A stretch of DNA of 64,000 nucleotides from Phaeodactylibacter xiamenensis (GTDB lineage Bacteria; Bacteroidota; Bacteroidia; Chitinophagales; Saprospiraceae). The stretch is from assembly GCF_000759025.1 (NCBI RefSeq), contig NZ_JPOS01000079.1:186001-250000 (forward strand). The letters run 5' to 3'. Below are positions 35,564 to 44,767 of the stretch, piece after piece. The notes under the pieces were generated by a model. That model did not search any database and was not told the origin of the DNA. It saw only the letters and a list, made by a program, of their open reading frames with translations. The translations under genes were made by a program, and so were the position numbers. Each line of letters opens with the position of its first letter. Positions within the stretch are counted from its first letter, which is position 1.

Positions 35564-38500
35564 TTAGGCTGCGAGCTGCAGCAGTTTTAGTTTTTTGCGT
35601 TTCCTGGCTTTGGCCAGCAGTATCTTTGTCTTAGTGTTCGCCCTTTGCGGCAACTCTTTTTGCACGCTGCCCATCTGCCGGGCTTGCATACGTTTTTGCT
35701 GAGTTGCATTGTTCGGGGACAGCTCCGCCTCAAGGGCCAGCTCTACATAGGAGCTTTGTTTGACCAGGTAGTAAAACTTCCCATTGCTGCCCCGGTAAGC
35801 CTTCTCTACACGGGCTTTTTTACCGGCATAGCCTACGGTTTCCCCTGCCCGGTACAGGGCATCCTCCGCTTCACCGGCAATGCTTTCCTGGGGCTCTTCC
35901 ACGCGCAGGCCATCGAGCATGTAATTAAGCTGTGCGAACTGTGCCACCCGCGCGTCGATGGAAGCCGCAGCGATGCCCTCGGCTTCCTTTTTCAGCCTGA
36001 TCTCTTCGGCCCTTTCTTGCAGGCGCTCTGCCTTGAGCAGGCCCTCCTTTTCTTTTCTCTTCTGTTCTTTTTCTGCCTGGAGCTGCTCAACCGCTTGTTT
36101 GATGGCTTCTTCGGAGTCGTCCAGCCCTTTGGGCTTGAGGATTTCCACCACGGCCCGGTTGTACTTTGCTACGCTCTTTTTCCAGTTGGAGTACCAATAA
36201 GGGGGCGTTATACCGGCAGGCTTTATCCAGGCATCTTCGTAGGGGTTGCGGTAGTAATGGCTGACTTTGTAGCCCCGCTCTACTTCTTCGCGCAGCGTTT
36301 CTACCAGCCGCCCGTCTTTGAGCTTTTTGGAGCGCAGGATGTAGGAAACCTGCCGCCGCATCTCGTCGGGGTCTTGCGCTGCGCCCTCCGGCAGGCCGCG
36401 GTAGTAGCTTACCGCCTCTACAATCTCTTCCAAACGGTTGAATGCCTGATAGCGGTCGTTGCGCAGCCCTTGCAGAGTGTTAAGCTGGGAATCAATGGCA
36501 ACGATCTCGTCTTCCAGCTCCAGGCTGCGCTCTTTGGCTTCCAGCTCGGCGATGCGAAAAGGGTCTTTGATCAGGACGTACTTGAGCTCTGCTGGGTCAA
36601 AGTCGCGGGTGTCCAGCGTGCTCTGGTTATTATCAAAGTCCCAAATGGCATTGATGCGGGCAGTTTTCTCTTCCAGCTTTTGGAACATGAAGATGTCCAT
36701 GCTGTCCTCCATAAGCGGGTTGACGATGCGCACGCTGCGGTGGATGTTGCCCTGCCGCCACAGCCGCCCTTCGAGCTGATTGACGTCGGTGGGGTTCCAG
36801 GGCAGCTCCAGGATGTAAAGGCAGGAAGCGTAGCGCTGAAGGTTGATGCCCTCGCGTATGGTGGCGCTGCCGATGAGCACTTTGCAGCGGAACTCGTGGG
36901 GGATGTCTTCGTAATCGCGTGTTACCGGGTTAAAACGGCGGCCCAGGAAGGCATTTTGCACCGTCTGCTTGTCCTTGAATCCCATCTTTTTCATGCGGCT
37001 TTCACTGACGATGATGCCCACCTCATGCGGCTGGAAACCTACTTTTTCGATCAGGTAATCGCGCAGCAAAGGGAAGAACTCTACGCCCATATTGCTGTAG
37101 ATGATCTGCCCGGACATAGGCGAGCCCTGCTGCTCATGGTAGGCTTTCACGCTGCGGATGCAGCCGGTGATGAACTCCAGCTTTGCCGAGCTTTCTATGA
37201 AGGCTTTGGGCGATCCGGGGTTCTTCGTTTCCTCATCGCACTCCAAAATGTAGGGCGAAAAGGCTACTTTTCTGGCCATGCCTGCCGCACGGAGCATGCG
37301 CACGCCGCCCCCGTTATCGTCTGAGTCTACCTTGGCGTTTTGGCAAGCCTCATTGACGCTAATCTGCCCGGCAGCGTAGGCCAGGATGCTGTCCATGCGT
37401 TCTTTTTGGTAAGCGTTGAATGGAAGCACCGTTTCAATCGTCTCGTTCCCGCCGAGCCTGATCTCCATACCGTTGACCACCTTGCGGCGCAGGGGCAGGA
37501 CGATCTTGTTGGGCCGCTTGAGGTTTTTGGTCGACTGCTTGTAAAGGAAGAAACGGCGGATGATAGACTGCAGAGCATCGAGGTTGGAGAAGCCCACAAA
37601 TACATCTTTGAACTCCGGGTTGAGCGCAATGGTGAACACCAGCTCATTGGACGTATTGACAAACTGGTCGAAGAACTGCTTGAGGTTCTTCAGCTGCAGC
37701 TCCTGCAAATAGCGCAGCCCCACCAGGCTGATCATGGAGTAAATTTCCATAGGCGAGTTGGTAAAGGGCGTGGCGGTCAACAGCAGGACGTTGCCGGTGG
37801 GGTTTACCCTTTGGACGTACTGGGCGACCATAAAGGTTTTGAGCCCCATGGCCGAAGGCTCCCCGGAGCTGATATCGTAGCGCTTGATGCGCTTTTCATT
37901 GTCCAGGTTTTCTTCCTCCTCGGCTTTTACGGTGGTGAATATCTTCTTAGCGCTGTGCGCTTCGTCCACCACCATCATGTCGAGCCCCATGCGGTCGATA
38001 TTGGCGCGTGCGCCCATCTGCGATACGCCGATCAGCCCCCCGACCTTGTTTTTGAGGCGCTCGTAGGCTTTGCTAGCGGCTTTGCCTGTTGCAAGGTTAT
38101 CTTCCTGCTCTAGGATGGGCATCAGCTCCCCAAAGAAGTTCAGTTCCTGCATATCGTCCAGCCCCACCCGCTTGAAGCCCTGATAGGTCAGGAAGGTGAT
38201 GGAGCCTTCGGGCATGGGCCCCTCCTCCGGGATATTTTCGAGGTAATCTTCGCTGAGGTTGTACAGGTCATTTTGGGGGATGTGCGGCAGTATGCCTTTG
38301 CACTCGCCCATGAACTGTTTGTAGACCTGGTTGGGCAGCACAAAGAAGGGCCGTTTGCACCAGCCGTTTTCGAGGAACTGGGCGGCGATGAAAATAGCGC
38401 ACCAGGTCTTGCCCAGCCCTACCCCGTAGGCCAGGCAGCCCGCGCCCCTGACCTGGGCAAAAGCAACGGCCTCCCGCTTTTCCGGGCGGATGTCCATTTC

Positions 38501-39700
38501 CATGCCGTTGTAGATGCGGGCCATGGTAAAGCCGATGGGCACCTGGTCCAGGTCTACCGGTACTTCGCTATTGTAGCGCTCATTCCAGATGCGCTCGATG
38601 GCTTCCCGGTCTTCATCGGTAATGGCTTTGGCCAGGAAGTCCGAGAACAGGCGGATGCCCTCCTGCTGGGCGGCGGACTTGTTGCGCTTGAACTCTTGCA
38701 CGTCCTCCTTTTTCCCGCGCTTGCGGCTTTCCAGGTAAAGCTCCTTGATGGATCGCCAGGTCAGCCCGCGCCGGATGCCCAGCTCCCGGGCATTCTCGCT
38801 CATCCACAGCACGAAAGCGCCTTGCAGGGAAATTGGCGCTTTGAGTTCCTGCCGCATGCCTCTTTGCAAAGTACGGGCATAGTCGATCTGCCCGTTCTGC
38901 CGGATTTTGGCTTTCAGCCGGACTTCGCCTTTCAGGTGCCTGATGGTGTATTTTTTGGCCAGGTTGCTGACCGGCTTAATGATCAGGCGGTCTTCCACCC
39001 GCTCAGCATTGAGGCGCTTGCGGCGCAGCGCAACCCGGTTCCATACCTGGTCAAGGGCGGCAGACTGCTGCTCAAAGATGGCTTTGCCATCTTTCATGCT
39101 TTCAATCTTGGGCTGGTCCTGGCCGAGCATTTCCCGGCGCTCGGCGATATTGCCGGACATGTAGATAAAGGCTGGCAGGAAGCCATCGCCGAACCAGTAC
39201 ACGAGCTCTTGTTTGGCCCACTCCAGGGGCACTACTTTTTTCGACAATGCAGCCGGGTTGTAGTATTTCTTCCACCCGCCTTTCATAGCACGGCCCAGCA
39301 CCTTAGTCTGGTACCAGACAAAGACTTCCTTTTGGGCATCCGTCAGGTGTTTGTTGTACTGCTGGTCGATCTCATCAAAGGTGATCAAATCCAGCTCGCC
39401 GGCTTTGGCCTGGCCGCGGGCGCTCTTTTCTTTTTTTGCCTTTTTTAAAGCCCGCTTGATATTCCTCTGTTGCGGGATATGAATGTCTTTTGCAAATGTA
39501 TCGCTATGCTCGCTGGAAATATGGGGCGAGAGCATATTAGCCGCTTCATAAGCTACGCCCGGGATGCGCATCACGTCTTCCATCGTGCCCCGGTACTTTG
39601 TGACGTTGTCAGAGAAGCGCCCGGTGGCCTGGTAGGGCGTGCCGAGTACCTTTTCCGGGTTCTGGACATACCAGTTGTCGTTAATGATTGCTTCTATCAT
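35564..39700 (-). CDS. Polyvalent SNF2/DEAH-type helicase
   Basis: A 1378-residue superfamily 2 helicase. Walker A is AYGVGLGKTWCAIF (Lys431), motif II is MMVVDEAHSAKK (579-582), motif III is LLTATPFTNSP (641-647), motif V is VLIGSATIREGINLQ and motif VI is QLEGRLWRQGN (975-985). The first 400 residues lack known domains but carry YVQNPEKVLGTPYQATGRFS, a start typical of helicases embedded in phage polyproteins. A charged coiled-coil region lies at about 1230-1310. The C-terminus ends in a basic tail (ILLAKARKRKKLKLLQLAA) almost identical to that of the next protein. It probably remodels DNA on entry or counters restriction, like P1 DarB. Confidence 0.85.
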   Translation of the reverse strand: MIEAIINDNWYVQNPEKVLGTPYQATGRFSDNVTKYRGTMEDVMRIPGVAYEAANMLSPHISSEHSDTFAKDIHIPQQRNIKRALKKAKKEKSARGQAKAGELDLITFDEIDQQYNKHLTDAQKEVFVWYQTKVLGRAMKGGWKKYYNPAALSKKVVPLEWAKQELVYWFGDGFLPAFIYMSGNIAERREMLGQDQPKIESMKDGKAIFEQQSAALDQVWNRVALRRKRLNAERVEDRLIIKPVSNLAKKYTIRHLKGEVRLKAKIRQNGQIDYARTLQRGMRQELKAPISLQGAFVLWMSENARELGIRRGLTWRSIKELYLESRKRGKKEDVQEFKRNKSAAQQEGIRLFSDFLAKAITDEDREAIERIWNERYNSEVPVDLDQVPIGFTMARIYNGMEMDIRPEKREAVAFAQVRGAGCLAYGVGLGKTWCAIFIAAQFLENGWCKRPFFVLPNQVYKQFMGECKGILPHIPQNDLYNLSEDYLENIPEEGPMPEGSITFLTYQGFKRVGLDDMQELNFFGELMPILEQEDNLATGKAASKAYERLKNKVGGLIGVSQMGARANIDRMGLDMMVVDEAHSAKKIFTTVKAEEEENLDNEKRIKRYDISSGEPSAMGLKTFMVAQYVQRVNPTGNVLLLTATPFTNSPMEIYSMISLVGLRYLQELQLKNLKQFFDQFVNTSNELVFTIALNPEFKDVFVGFSNLDALQSIIRRFFLYKQSTKNLKRPNKIVLPLRRKVVNGMEIRLGGNETIETVLPFNAYQKERMDSILAYAAGQISVNEACQNAKVDSDDNGGGVRMLRAAGMARKVAFSPYILECDEETKNPGSPKAFIESSAKLEFITGCIRSVKAYHEQQGSPMSGQIIYSNMGVEFFPLLRDYLIEKVGFQPHEVGIIVSESRMKKMGFKDKQTVQNAFLGRRFNPVTRDYEDIPHEFRCKVLIGSATIREGINLQRYASCLYILELPWNPTDVNQLEGRLWRQGNIHRSVRIVNPLMEDSMDIFMFQKLEEKTARINAIWDFDNNQSTLDTRDFDPAELKYVLIKDPFRIAELEAKERSLELEDEIVAIDSQLNTLQGLRNDRYQAFNRLEEIVEAVSYYRGLPEGAAQDPDEMRRQVSYILRSKKLKDGRLVETLREEVERGYKVSHYYRNPYEDAWIKPAGITPPYWYSNWKKSVAKYNRAVVEILKPKGLDDSEEAIKQAVEQLQAEKEQKRKEKEGLLKAERLQERAEEIRLKKEAEGIAAASIDARVAQFAQLNYMLDGLRVEEPQESIAGEAEDALYRAGETVGYAGKKARVEKAYRGSNGKFYYLVKQSSYVELALEAELSPNNATQQKRMQARQMGSVQKELPQRANTKTKILLAKARKRKKLKLLQLAA

Positions 39701-39701
39701 G

Positions 39702-42272
39702 CTATCCCAGTTTTAAGAGTTTGAGCTTCTTTTTCTTTTTGGCTTTCGCCAACAGCAGTTTGGTGGTGGCCTCTTTGGGCGAAGGTTTCACTGCTTTGGG
39801 TTTTTTCCTGGAGCTGTTTTTTGCCGGCCTGTTTTTTGCTCCCTCACGAGGGGCCCCAAGTATTTCCTGGTTCAGACCAATCAGGTATTGATAGCCTTCT
39901 TCAGTGCGCTCCCACTTTAGCGCATCAAGCTGGCCCTTCCCACGCCGGACCAGCTCTGCCCGGCTGACATCGTCAAGTGGACGGCCGTACTCGTCCATGG
40001 CCCGCATCCAGATCTCGTGGGCATCTGCCTGGGAGATGCCGAACGACTCCATGAAAATCTGTTCGTAGGGCGATAAAACCGGAGGCGGCAGGGCTTTGCC
40101 GATGTAGCGGATTTTGTGATAGACCTTACCGCACACTTCCTGGCGGGAGCCAAAGATGATCTTAACAGAAGGCTCCCCGCTCTCCAGTGCCCCTTTGAGC
40201 AGCTTATTGACAAGCTCTTCTGCCGGGCCGCCGACTTCGTAGTAAATGCCATCGTACCGCCGGGCGGCTTCGCATACGGCCTTGTAGTAATCTTGCATAA
40301 AAGGCTGGCTGCCGGGCTTTGCCTGCAGGCTGAGCAGGCGGGGCCCTCCATGGGGCATCCGGCAGTTGCCGTCCTTTCCACCGTGGTCTGTCACTTTTAC
40401 CTGTATGCCATGGGCGAAGAAGGTATCGGTTTTGACCGGTACGCCACGTTGCGCTAACATTGGCCGCCCGGGCGCATAGACCAGTTTCGAGTTGAGCTTG
40501 CCCGTATTGCCGGTGCCCTTTTCCTGCCGGGCAGTACCATAAGCGTAAAAATGACCCTGTGGGTCATTGGCCGTGACATACTCGCGTACCGCGCCCACGT
40601 TGTCAAGTGCCTCCTGATGATTGGGGAACGGCCCAAGGGCAAGCACCGGTTTTTGCCCCTGGTCATGCACGGAGACAAAGTAATCTCCGGGGCGGGGGTC
40701 AAGCTCTTTTTCCGCTTCAGGCATTTGCTTAACCCCATCCTCTTCCGCCAGCTGGTAAACGAGTTCATAGTCTTGGCTGTAATCTTTGTCGGTTGGCTTA
40801 ATCAGCCGGGTTACTTCGCCGTTGTATGGGTTGAGGTGGGCGATGCTCAGGTAGTCGTCGTTTTTGCGTTTTCGGCGGTCAGCATAGACCGTACTGCCGC
40901 CCATGTTGCCGACGAAAAGCCAGTCCGGGTAGCGGCTTTTGGGCGGGTTGGGGGCGTTGGCATACGCTTCGATCAGCCGGGCTTCCTCTGCCGGTATGTG
41001 ATCAATTACATAAGCTTGGAATGCTTCTTCAGGAGTGACGTTCTCATCAGAAAACAGTGCTGCCCCGGTGTTGCGCCGCACGCTCTCGTTAAATGCCTTA
41101 ATTGCCCTTTTGAATTTGCGCTGCCCCTGGGACATCAGGCGGCTCAGGTAGATGGCCTGTGGGGGCCACGCCTTTTCGGAGAACAAGGCACCCTGATTGA
41201 TAAACTGGTCGAAAGGGAGCCCGCTGGCTTTCATCTCGTTCAGGTACAGGATGGCATCGTTGATGTGGGGTATCAGGTTAGCGCTGCCGGGCAAAGTGCT
41301 GTTGCTGACCAGTACGGGCATGGCGTACACCACCACCCGCCGGGCTTGCTTGATGCCGTCCCGCTCGGCGGCTTTCAGGGCCGCTTTTTCCAGCACTACG
41401 CCCGCCAGGACTGACTCTACGAGTTCTTTCCCGGCGTTTGTGAAGTAGCCCTCGTCATAATATTCGGGGACGGACTGCTCCGTGATGATGTTGCACTGTA
41501 GCAGGGCTTCGAGCATCTGCTTTTGGGCCGTCCGGTCGGCGTAGAAATCGCTCATGCGCTCGTGCTGGTCGAGCATAGCCGGGATGCGGGTTTGGCACAG
41601 CGGGTTTTCCCGCAGGCTGTTGCTGCGCTCAATGGTTTTGTCCACCGCCCGCTTGCCCTTCATGGTGCTTTGGTTGTACTTGGCCAGCTCCCGGGTCTGA
41701 AAAGCCGGGAAGCCGTAGTCGATCCGCACGAGCAAAGGCTGGCGGAATTGATAGGCATCGTTGTTGATGCTGAAATCGTCGCCCGTGGGCAGGTAAATCA
41801 GCTTCCCGTTCTGGCAATCTATCCTTTCGGTTTTGCCCGTAGTTGAAAAACCAAAGGCTTCCAGTTCTTCGCACAGCGCATCCACATAGGCTTTGTAGTT
41901 CTCCGGGTGCCGGCTTGCCGCAAGCTTGGTGCTCATGGTGCGGTTGTTGCCAGAGACGACAATCCATTTGCCATCAATCTGCTGCCCGGCGACGATGGGG
42001 CTGCCCGATGGTGTCCGGCTCGTAGTCAGCAGGCGGTAAGGGTCCAGCCTGCGGGCATTGTCCCGCACCCGCTCTTGTGCCGCTGCGTCGTCCTCGTAGT
42101 TGCGGTCGTTCACGTTTTGCCTCTGCTCGTTTACCGGGTAGCCGGGAGTAGGCGCAAAGGTCAGCTCGTTGTGAGAAGCCAGCACGCTGTCCAGCTCCAC
42201 AATAGCGAACCGGGCATCGCGCTTCTCGCCGTTGGGCATGGAAAGGATGATCTTTTTGCCAAGTACGGTCAT
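39702..42272 (-). CDS. Polyvalent protein with DdrB-like ParB-superfamily domain
   Basis: An 856-residue protein. Residues of about 10-220 match the DdrB-like ParB-superfamily nuclease/NTPase fold found in phage polyproteins (LDPYRLLTTSRTPSGSPIVA; WIVVSGNNRTMSTKLAASRH). Central and C-terminal modules are unassigned. One of them (GDYFVSVHDQGQKPVLALGP) is a short beta-rich unit. The last 22 residues (TKLLLAKAKKKKKLKLLKL) match the tail of the helicase gene that follows it by 1 bp. The start overlaps the upstream stop (TAATG). It is probably part of the same delivered DNA-handling set. Confidence 0.75.
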   Translation of the reverse strand: MTVLGKKIILSMPNGEKRDARFAIVELDSVLASHNELTFAPTPGYPVNEQRQNVNDRNYEDDAAAQERVRDNARRLDPYRLLTTSRTPSGSPIVAGQQIDGKWIVVSGNNRTMSTKLAASRHPENYKAYVDALCEELEAFGFSTTGKTERIDCQNGKLIYLPTGDDFSINNDAYQFRQPLLVRIDYGFPAFQTRELAKYNQSTMKGKRAVDKTIERSNSLRENPLCQTRIPAMLDQHERMSDFYADRTAQKQMLEALLQCNIITEQSVPEYYDEGYFTNAGKELVESVLAGVVLEKAALKAAERDGIKQARRVVVYAMPVLVSNSTLPGSANLIPHINDAILYLNEMKASGLPFDQFINQGALFSEKAWPPQAIYLSRLMSQGQRKFKRAIKAFNESVRRNTGAALFSDENVTPEEAFQAYVIDHIPAEEARLIEAYANAPNPPKSRYPDWLFVGNMGGSTVYADRRKRKNDDYLSIAHLNPYNGEVTRLIKPTDKDYSQDYELVYQLAEEDGVKQMPEAEKELDPRPGDYFVSVHDQGQKPVLALGPFPNHQEALDNVGAVREYVTANDPQGHFYAYGTARQEKGTGNTGKLNSKLVYAPGRPMLAQRGVPVKTDTFFAHGIQVKVTDHGGKDGNCRMPHGGPRLLSLQAKPGSQPFMQDYYKAVCEAARRYDGIYYEVGGPAEELVNKLLKGALESGEPSVKIIFGSRQEVCGKVYHKIRYIGKALPPPVLSPYEQIFMESFGISQADAHEIWMRAMDEYGRPLDDVSRAELVRRGKGQLDALKWERTEEGYQYLIGLNQEILGAPREGAKNRPAKNSSRKKPKAVKPSPKEATTKLLLAKAKKKKKLKLLKLG

Positions 42273-42511
42273 TAGTGTTCCATTAGATTATCGTTAAAGT
42301 CGCGCTCGATGTGGTCGATCGCCTCAGCAATGGTCATGCCTTCTTCTGCCACGTAGTTGACCACGAGCTGCACGATTTTCTCCCGCCCACCGGGCTTGTT
42401 GATGAAGCTGCACACCTTTGGGGTGAAGGTGCCGGTGCCGTCTTCCTCGCACTGGTCCAGCTGCTCGTTGATGGCGGTTTTCAGGTCGTTGAGTAGGTCT
42501 TGTGCGTCCAT
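42272..42511 (-). CDS. Small helical protein coupled between methyltransferase and DdrB-like genes
   Basis: A 79-residue protein beginning at ATG 42511 (MDAQDLLNDLKTAINEQ), which overlaps the methyltransferase stop by one base. Its own stop overlaps the next start in the same TAATG fashion. It is acidic and helical, with NKPGGREKIVQLVVNYVAEEG. No family is recognised. Tight coupling suggests a stoichiometric partner of one neighbour. Confidence 0.65.
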   Translation of the reverse strand: MDAQDLLNDLKTAINEQLDQCEEDGTGTFTPKVCSFINKPGGREKIVQLVVNYVAEEGMTIAEAIDHIERDFNDNLMEH

Positions 42512-43323
42512 TATGCTGCGTTTTTGGTGAAACAAACGATGTCGCTCAGTACGTCGGTGCGGTCGAATACACCGTTGGGCAGGCGGTAGGCATCCGAGAG
42601 GGTGGCGCGGGCCGCAATTTCTTCCTTTACCTGGCTGTTGCCGCGCTGAAGGAAAGGCACGCCGCCGTTGGCCACTTCTGAGCCGATGATGTAGATCAGG
42701 ATGCCGCCGGGCTTGAGCAAGTCGATCCCGCGCCGGATGAAGTATTCGTCGTATGACCGCGCTTTTGTATAACTCCTTTCGCCCATTTCCATGTACCGCC
42801 CCCCTTTACCACCTGTAATACTTCCATAAGGAGGATTGCCAATGATTAAATCAAACACTGGTGCGGCCCTGTTTTTGATAGACAAATTGACTTCCTCATT
42901 AATGAATTGCTGTTCAAACAAGCCCTGAACAGCCCGGGCTTCGGGATAAAGAATGCGCAGAATAGCATAGCTGTACTGCTGCGGCTCAATAGCGGTCACC
43001 ACGGCATCCCGTTCCAGGTATTGCCGGGCGGGCACCTGAGCAAGGAATACCCCATTGCCCGCTGCCGGTTCCAGGACTTCGCCTCCTTTGAAACCAAGTT
43101 TTAGTGCCAAGCCCCACATCTTTTTGACTATAGGTATGGGCGTGAAAAACTCGTAGAGGATTCCCGCGTTCGATTCTTCCAAAAACTGGTCTAGCCCGCC
43201 GTAGCCGGAATACTGGCTAAGCATGGTTTTCTCATCTGCTGAATATGCAGTTGGGTTTATGCCTTTTTGGTCAATCAAGGCTTCGATCTGTCGGTTGAGC
43301 CCGTAGGCTTGCCGGTTGGTCAT
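42511..43323 (-). CDS. DNA adenine-N6 methyltransferase
   Basis: A 270-residue class I methyltransferase. The SAM-binding motif is EVLEPAAGNGVFLAQ (about 83-95) and the catalytic motif is IIGNPPYGSITGG (NPPY 163-166), typical of N6-adenine DNA methylases. The N-terminus (LSQYSGYGGLDQFLEESN, FFTPIPIVKKMW) is the layout of methylases found next to phage helicases. No specificity or restriction subunit is nearby, so it is likely an orphan enzyme that protects or marks element DNA. Confidence 0.88.
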   Translation of the reverse strand: MTNRQAYGLNRQIEALIDQKGINPTAYSADEKTMLSQYSGYGGLDQFLEESNAGILYEFFTPIPIVKKMWGLALKLGFKGGEVLEPAAGNGVFLAQVPARQYLERDAVVTAIEPQQYSYAILRILYPEARAVQGLFEQQFINEEVNLSIKNRAAPVFDLIIGNPPYGSITGGKGGRYMEMGERSYTKARSYDEYFIRRGIDLLKPGGILIYIIGSEVANGGVPFLQRGNSQVKEEIAARATLSDAYRLPNGVFDRTDVLSDIVCFTKNAA

Positions 43324-43326
43324 AAT

Positions 43327-43584
43327 TTACTTCTTTGCTCCGATTTCACTAGTGCCCAGCAGGTTGATGAGGATCAGTAGGATAAATAGCCCTATCAAAA
43401 TCCGGCCTGCAAGCAGGTGCCCTCGCCGGTACAAAAAAGTACCAGCAACAGGCATTAGAAATATTATTCCTATCACGATGTAGAAGGCCTGTTCCGTAGT
43501 CAAGAGCGGCTTAGGCATCTTGGGCCGGGGCTCGTAAGGCTTGGCGATTGGCTTTTCTCCTGATTGGGCGAACAGGCTTTTCAT
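43327..43584 (-). CDS. Two-helix membrane protein, holin candidate
   Basis: An 85-residue protein with a Pro-rich cytoplasmic start and two helices (FYIVIGIIFLMPVAGTFLY and ILIGLFILLILINLL) joined by RRGHLLAGR. Its ATG overlaps the stop of the GH108 lysozyme gene (ATGA). Small size, two helices and position beside an endolysin suggest a holin, but sequence similarity to a known holin is not evident. Confidence 0.55.
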   Translation of the reverse strand: MKSLFAQSGEKPIAKPYEPRPKMPKPLLTTEQAFYIVIGIIFLMPVAGTFLYRRGHLLAGRILIGLFILLILINLLGTSEIGAKK

Positions 43585-44321
43585 GCGGCGGCTGGTTTTT
43601 CATTCCGGAAAAAGAGCTGGTACACCGCATACGCAGTGACTGGCACCAGCACAGCGGCAGCAATAATCCAGCCCCAGCCATACTTTGCTACCGCTACTTC
43701 GATTAGGCGGTCTACAGGGAATTTGGAGGCGGTGACGATGACGGCGCCGTCTTCTTTTTCCGGAAAGTGGTTGTTGATGCGGTTTTTCCAGCCCGGCAGT
43801 ACGCTGAGCTTTCGTGGGTCTTGCAGGGCAAGCCATTCGTAGTATTTCAGGCGGGAGTCCCGGTAGAGGTTATATAGGAGCCCGCCATTGATTTTGCTTT
43901 GGCGGTTGGAGGCGGCTACGGTCAGGCTCCCCAGTATGCCATCGACTTCGAGGTCTTCCCCCAGGTCATTGAGGGTTTGCTGCAGCATCGTTACACCGCT
44001 AGTGTCCCCGTTGCCGCCCGGGCCGTGCTGGATGATGCCGTCCGCTACGATCTCCGCTAAGTCCTGACTGTCGAACTCGCTAAGGCGGTAACGGTCCCAG
44101 TATTCCTTTTCGTAGATTTCCAGAGCGGTTGCCTTAGTCAGGTTTACCATGTCTGCCTGGGTAATGTCCCGGCGCAGGTGGTGGGCGAGTGTAGCGGGCG
44201 TAATACCGTACTTAGTACCGATGAACGCTCCGTTCAAAAAGTTCTCATCCCAGTCGCGGTTGTCGTTGTAACCGCCCTCGATCTGTAGGATTTTGCCCGC
44301 GAATAAATTGAAGCTTGCCAT
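43581..44321 (-). CDS. GH108 lysozyme with C-terminal membrane anchor
   Basis: A 246-residue endolysin. The GH108 catalytic domain starts with ILQIEGGYNDNRDWDE (catalytic Glu15) and FIGTKYGITPATLAHHL. A peptidoglycan-binding segment follows (GPGGNGDTSGVTMLQQTLND, VDGILGSLT). Unusually for an endolysin, the protein ends in a hydrophobic helix (YGWGWIIAAAVLVPVTAYAV, about 215-238) and RNEKPAAA. It cleaves glycan strands. Membrane anchoring would suit a virion-entry enzyme or a pinned lysin. Confidence 0.88.
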   Translation of the reverse strand: MASFNLFAGKILQIEGGYNDNRDWDENFLNGAFIGTKYGITPATLAHHLRRDITQADMVNLTKATALEIYEKEYWDRYRLSEFDSQDLAEIVADGIIQHGPGGNGDTSGVTMLQQTLNDLGEDLEVDGILGSLTVAASNRQSKINGGLLYNLYRDSRLKYYEWLALQDPRKLSVLPGWKNRINNHFPEKEDGAVIVTASKFPVDRLIEVAVAKYGWGWIIAAAVLVPVTAYAVYQLFFRNEKPAAA

Positions 44322-44365
44322 TAGCAGTATTTGTTAACTGCTATCCTTTTGAATGCTGCTGAAGA

Positions 44366-44400
44366 AAACGCCTTCCCCCGTAGATAAGGGGCTGGGCGCT
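44366..44400. terminator. Intrinsic terminator upstream of the lysozyme gene
   Basis: CGCC-TT-CCCC pairs with GGGG-CT-GGCG around a short AT-rich loop. On the minus strand it is followed by TTTTCTTC. It separates the upstream minus-strand transcript (M15 peptidase and a small gene) from the lysozyme-methyltransferase-polyvalent block. Confidence 0.55.
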
Positions 44401-44474
44401 TTCTTTCTGGCTGCGGTTAGTCACAACCTTAATGATAGCAGCTCTTCGAGCCACTAAATTAATCATTAGTTGCC

Positions 44475-44639
44475 TTATTCGCAATTTTTGACTGAAACGC
44501 CCTTAGTAATTTCAGGGTCGGATTGGTGGTTTCCGATGGGGCTGCCTTCGACTTCTTCTGCCAGTTCGCCGTTTTCAAAGCGGTAGGTTGATTGGTCCTC
44601 GAATTGCACGATGAGTATGGACTTGGGTGGTGTTTTCAT
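44475..44639 (-). CDS. Small acidic protein
   Basis: A 54-residue protein starting at ATG 44639 (MKTPPKSILIVQFEDQSTYR). An in-frame upstream ATG at 44672 is possible. It has a short beta-hairpin-like start and an acidic, disordered tail. It is the last gene before a terminator. No function can be given. Confidence 0.45.
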   Translation of the reverse strand: MKTPPKSILIVQFEDQSTYRFENGELAEEVEGSPIGNHQSDPEITKGVSVKNCE

Positions 44640-44767
44640 TCCCAAAAAGAATACTTGTTTTTGTACAAACAAAATCGTACATTTATAATAATAGGTAAAT
44701 TATGGGTTAGCGTTGTCCTTCCTTTGGGCAGCGCTTTTTTTATGCGGTTTCTATATTCATCTTATTG

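Noticed and set aside
35645-37324. Long plus-strand open frame of 559 codons opposite the helicase gene
   Set aside because: It is antisense to a clear helicase with all motifs, has low-quality composition and no recognisable domain; GC-rich codons of the real gene keep the opposite frame open.
38273-39448. Plus-strand open frame of 391 codons opposite the helicase N-terminal region
   Set aside because: No motifs, and entirely inside a long supported coding gene.
44637-44700. TTTGTACAAA palindrome upstream of the 54-residue gene as an operator
   Set aside because: A single short AT-rich palindrome with no second copy; too weak to call.
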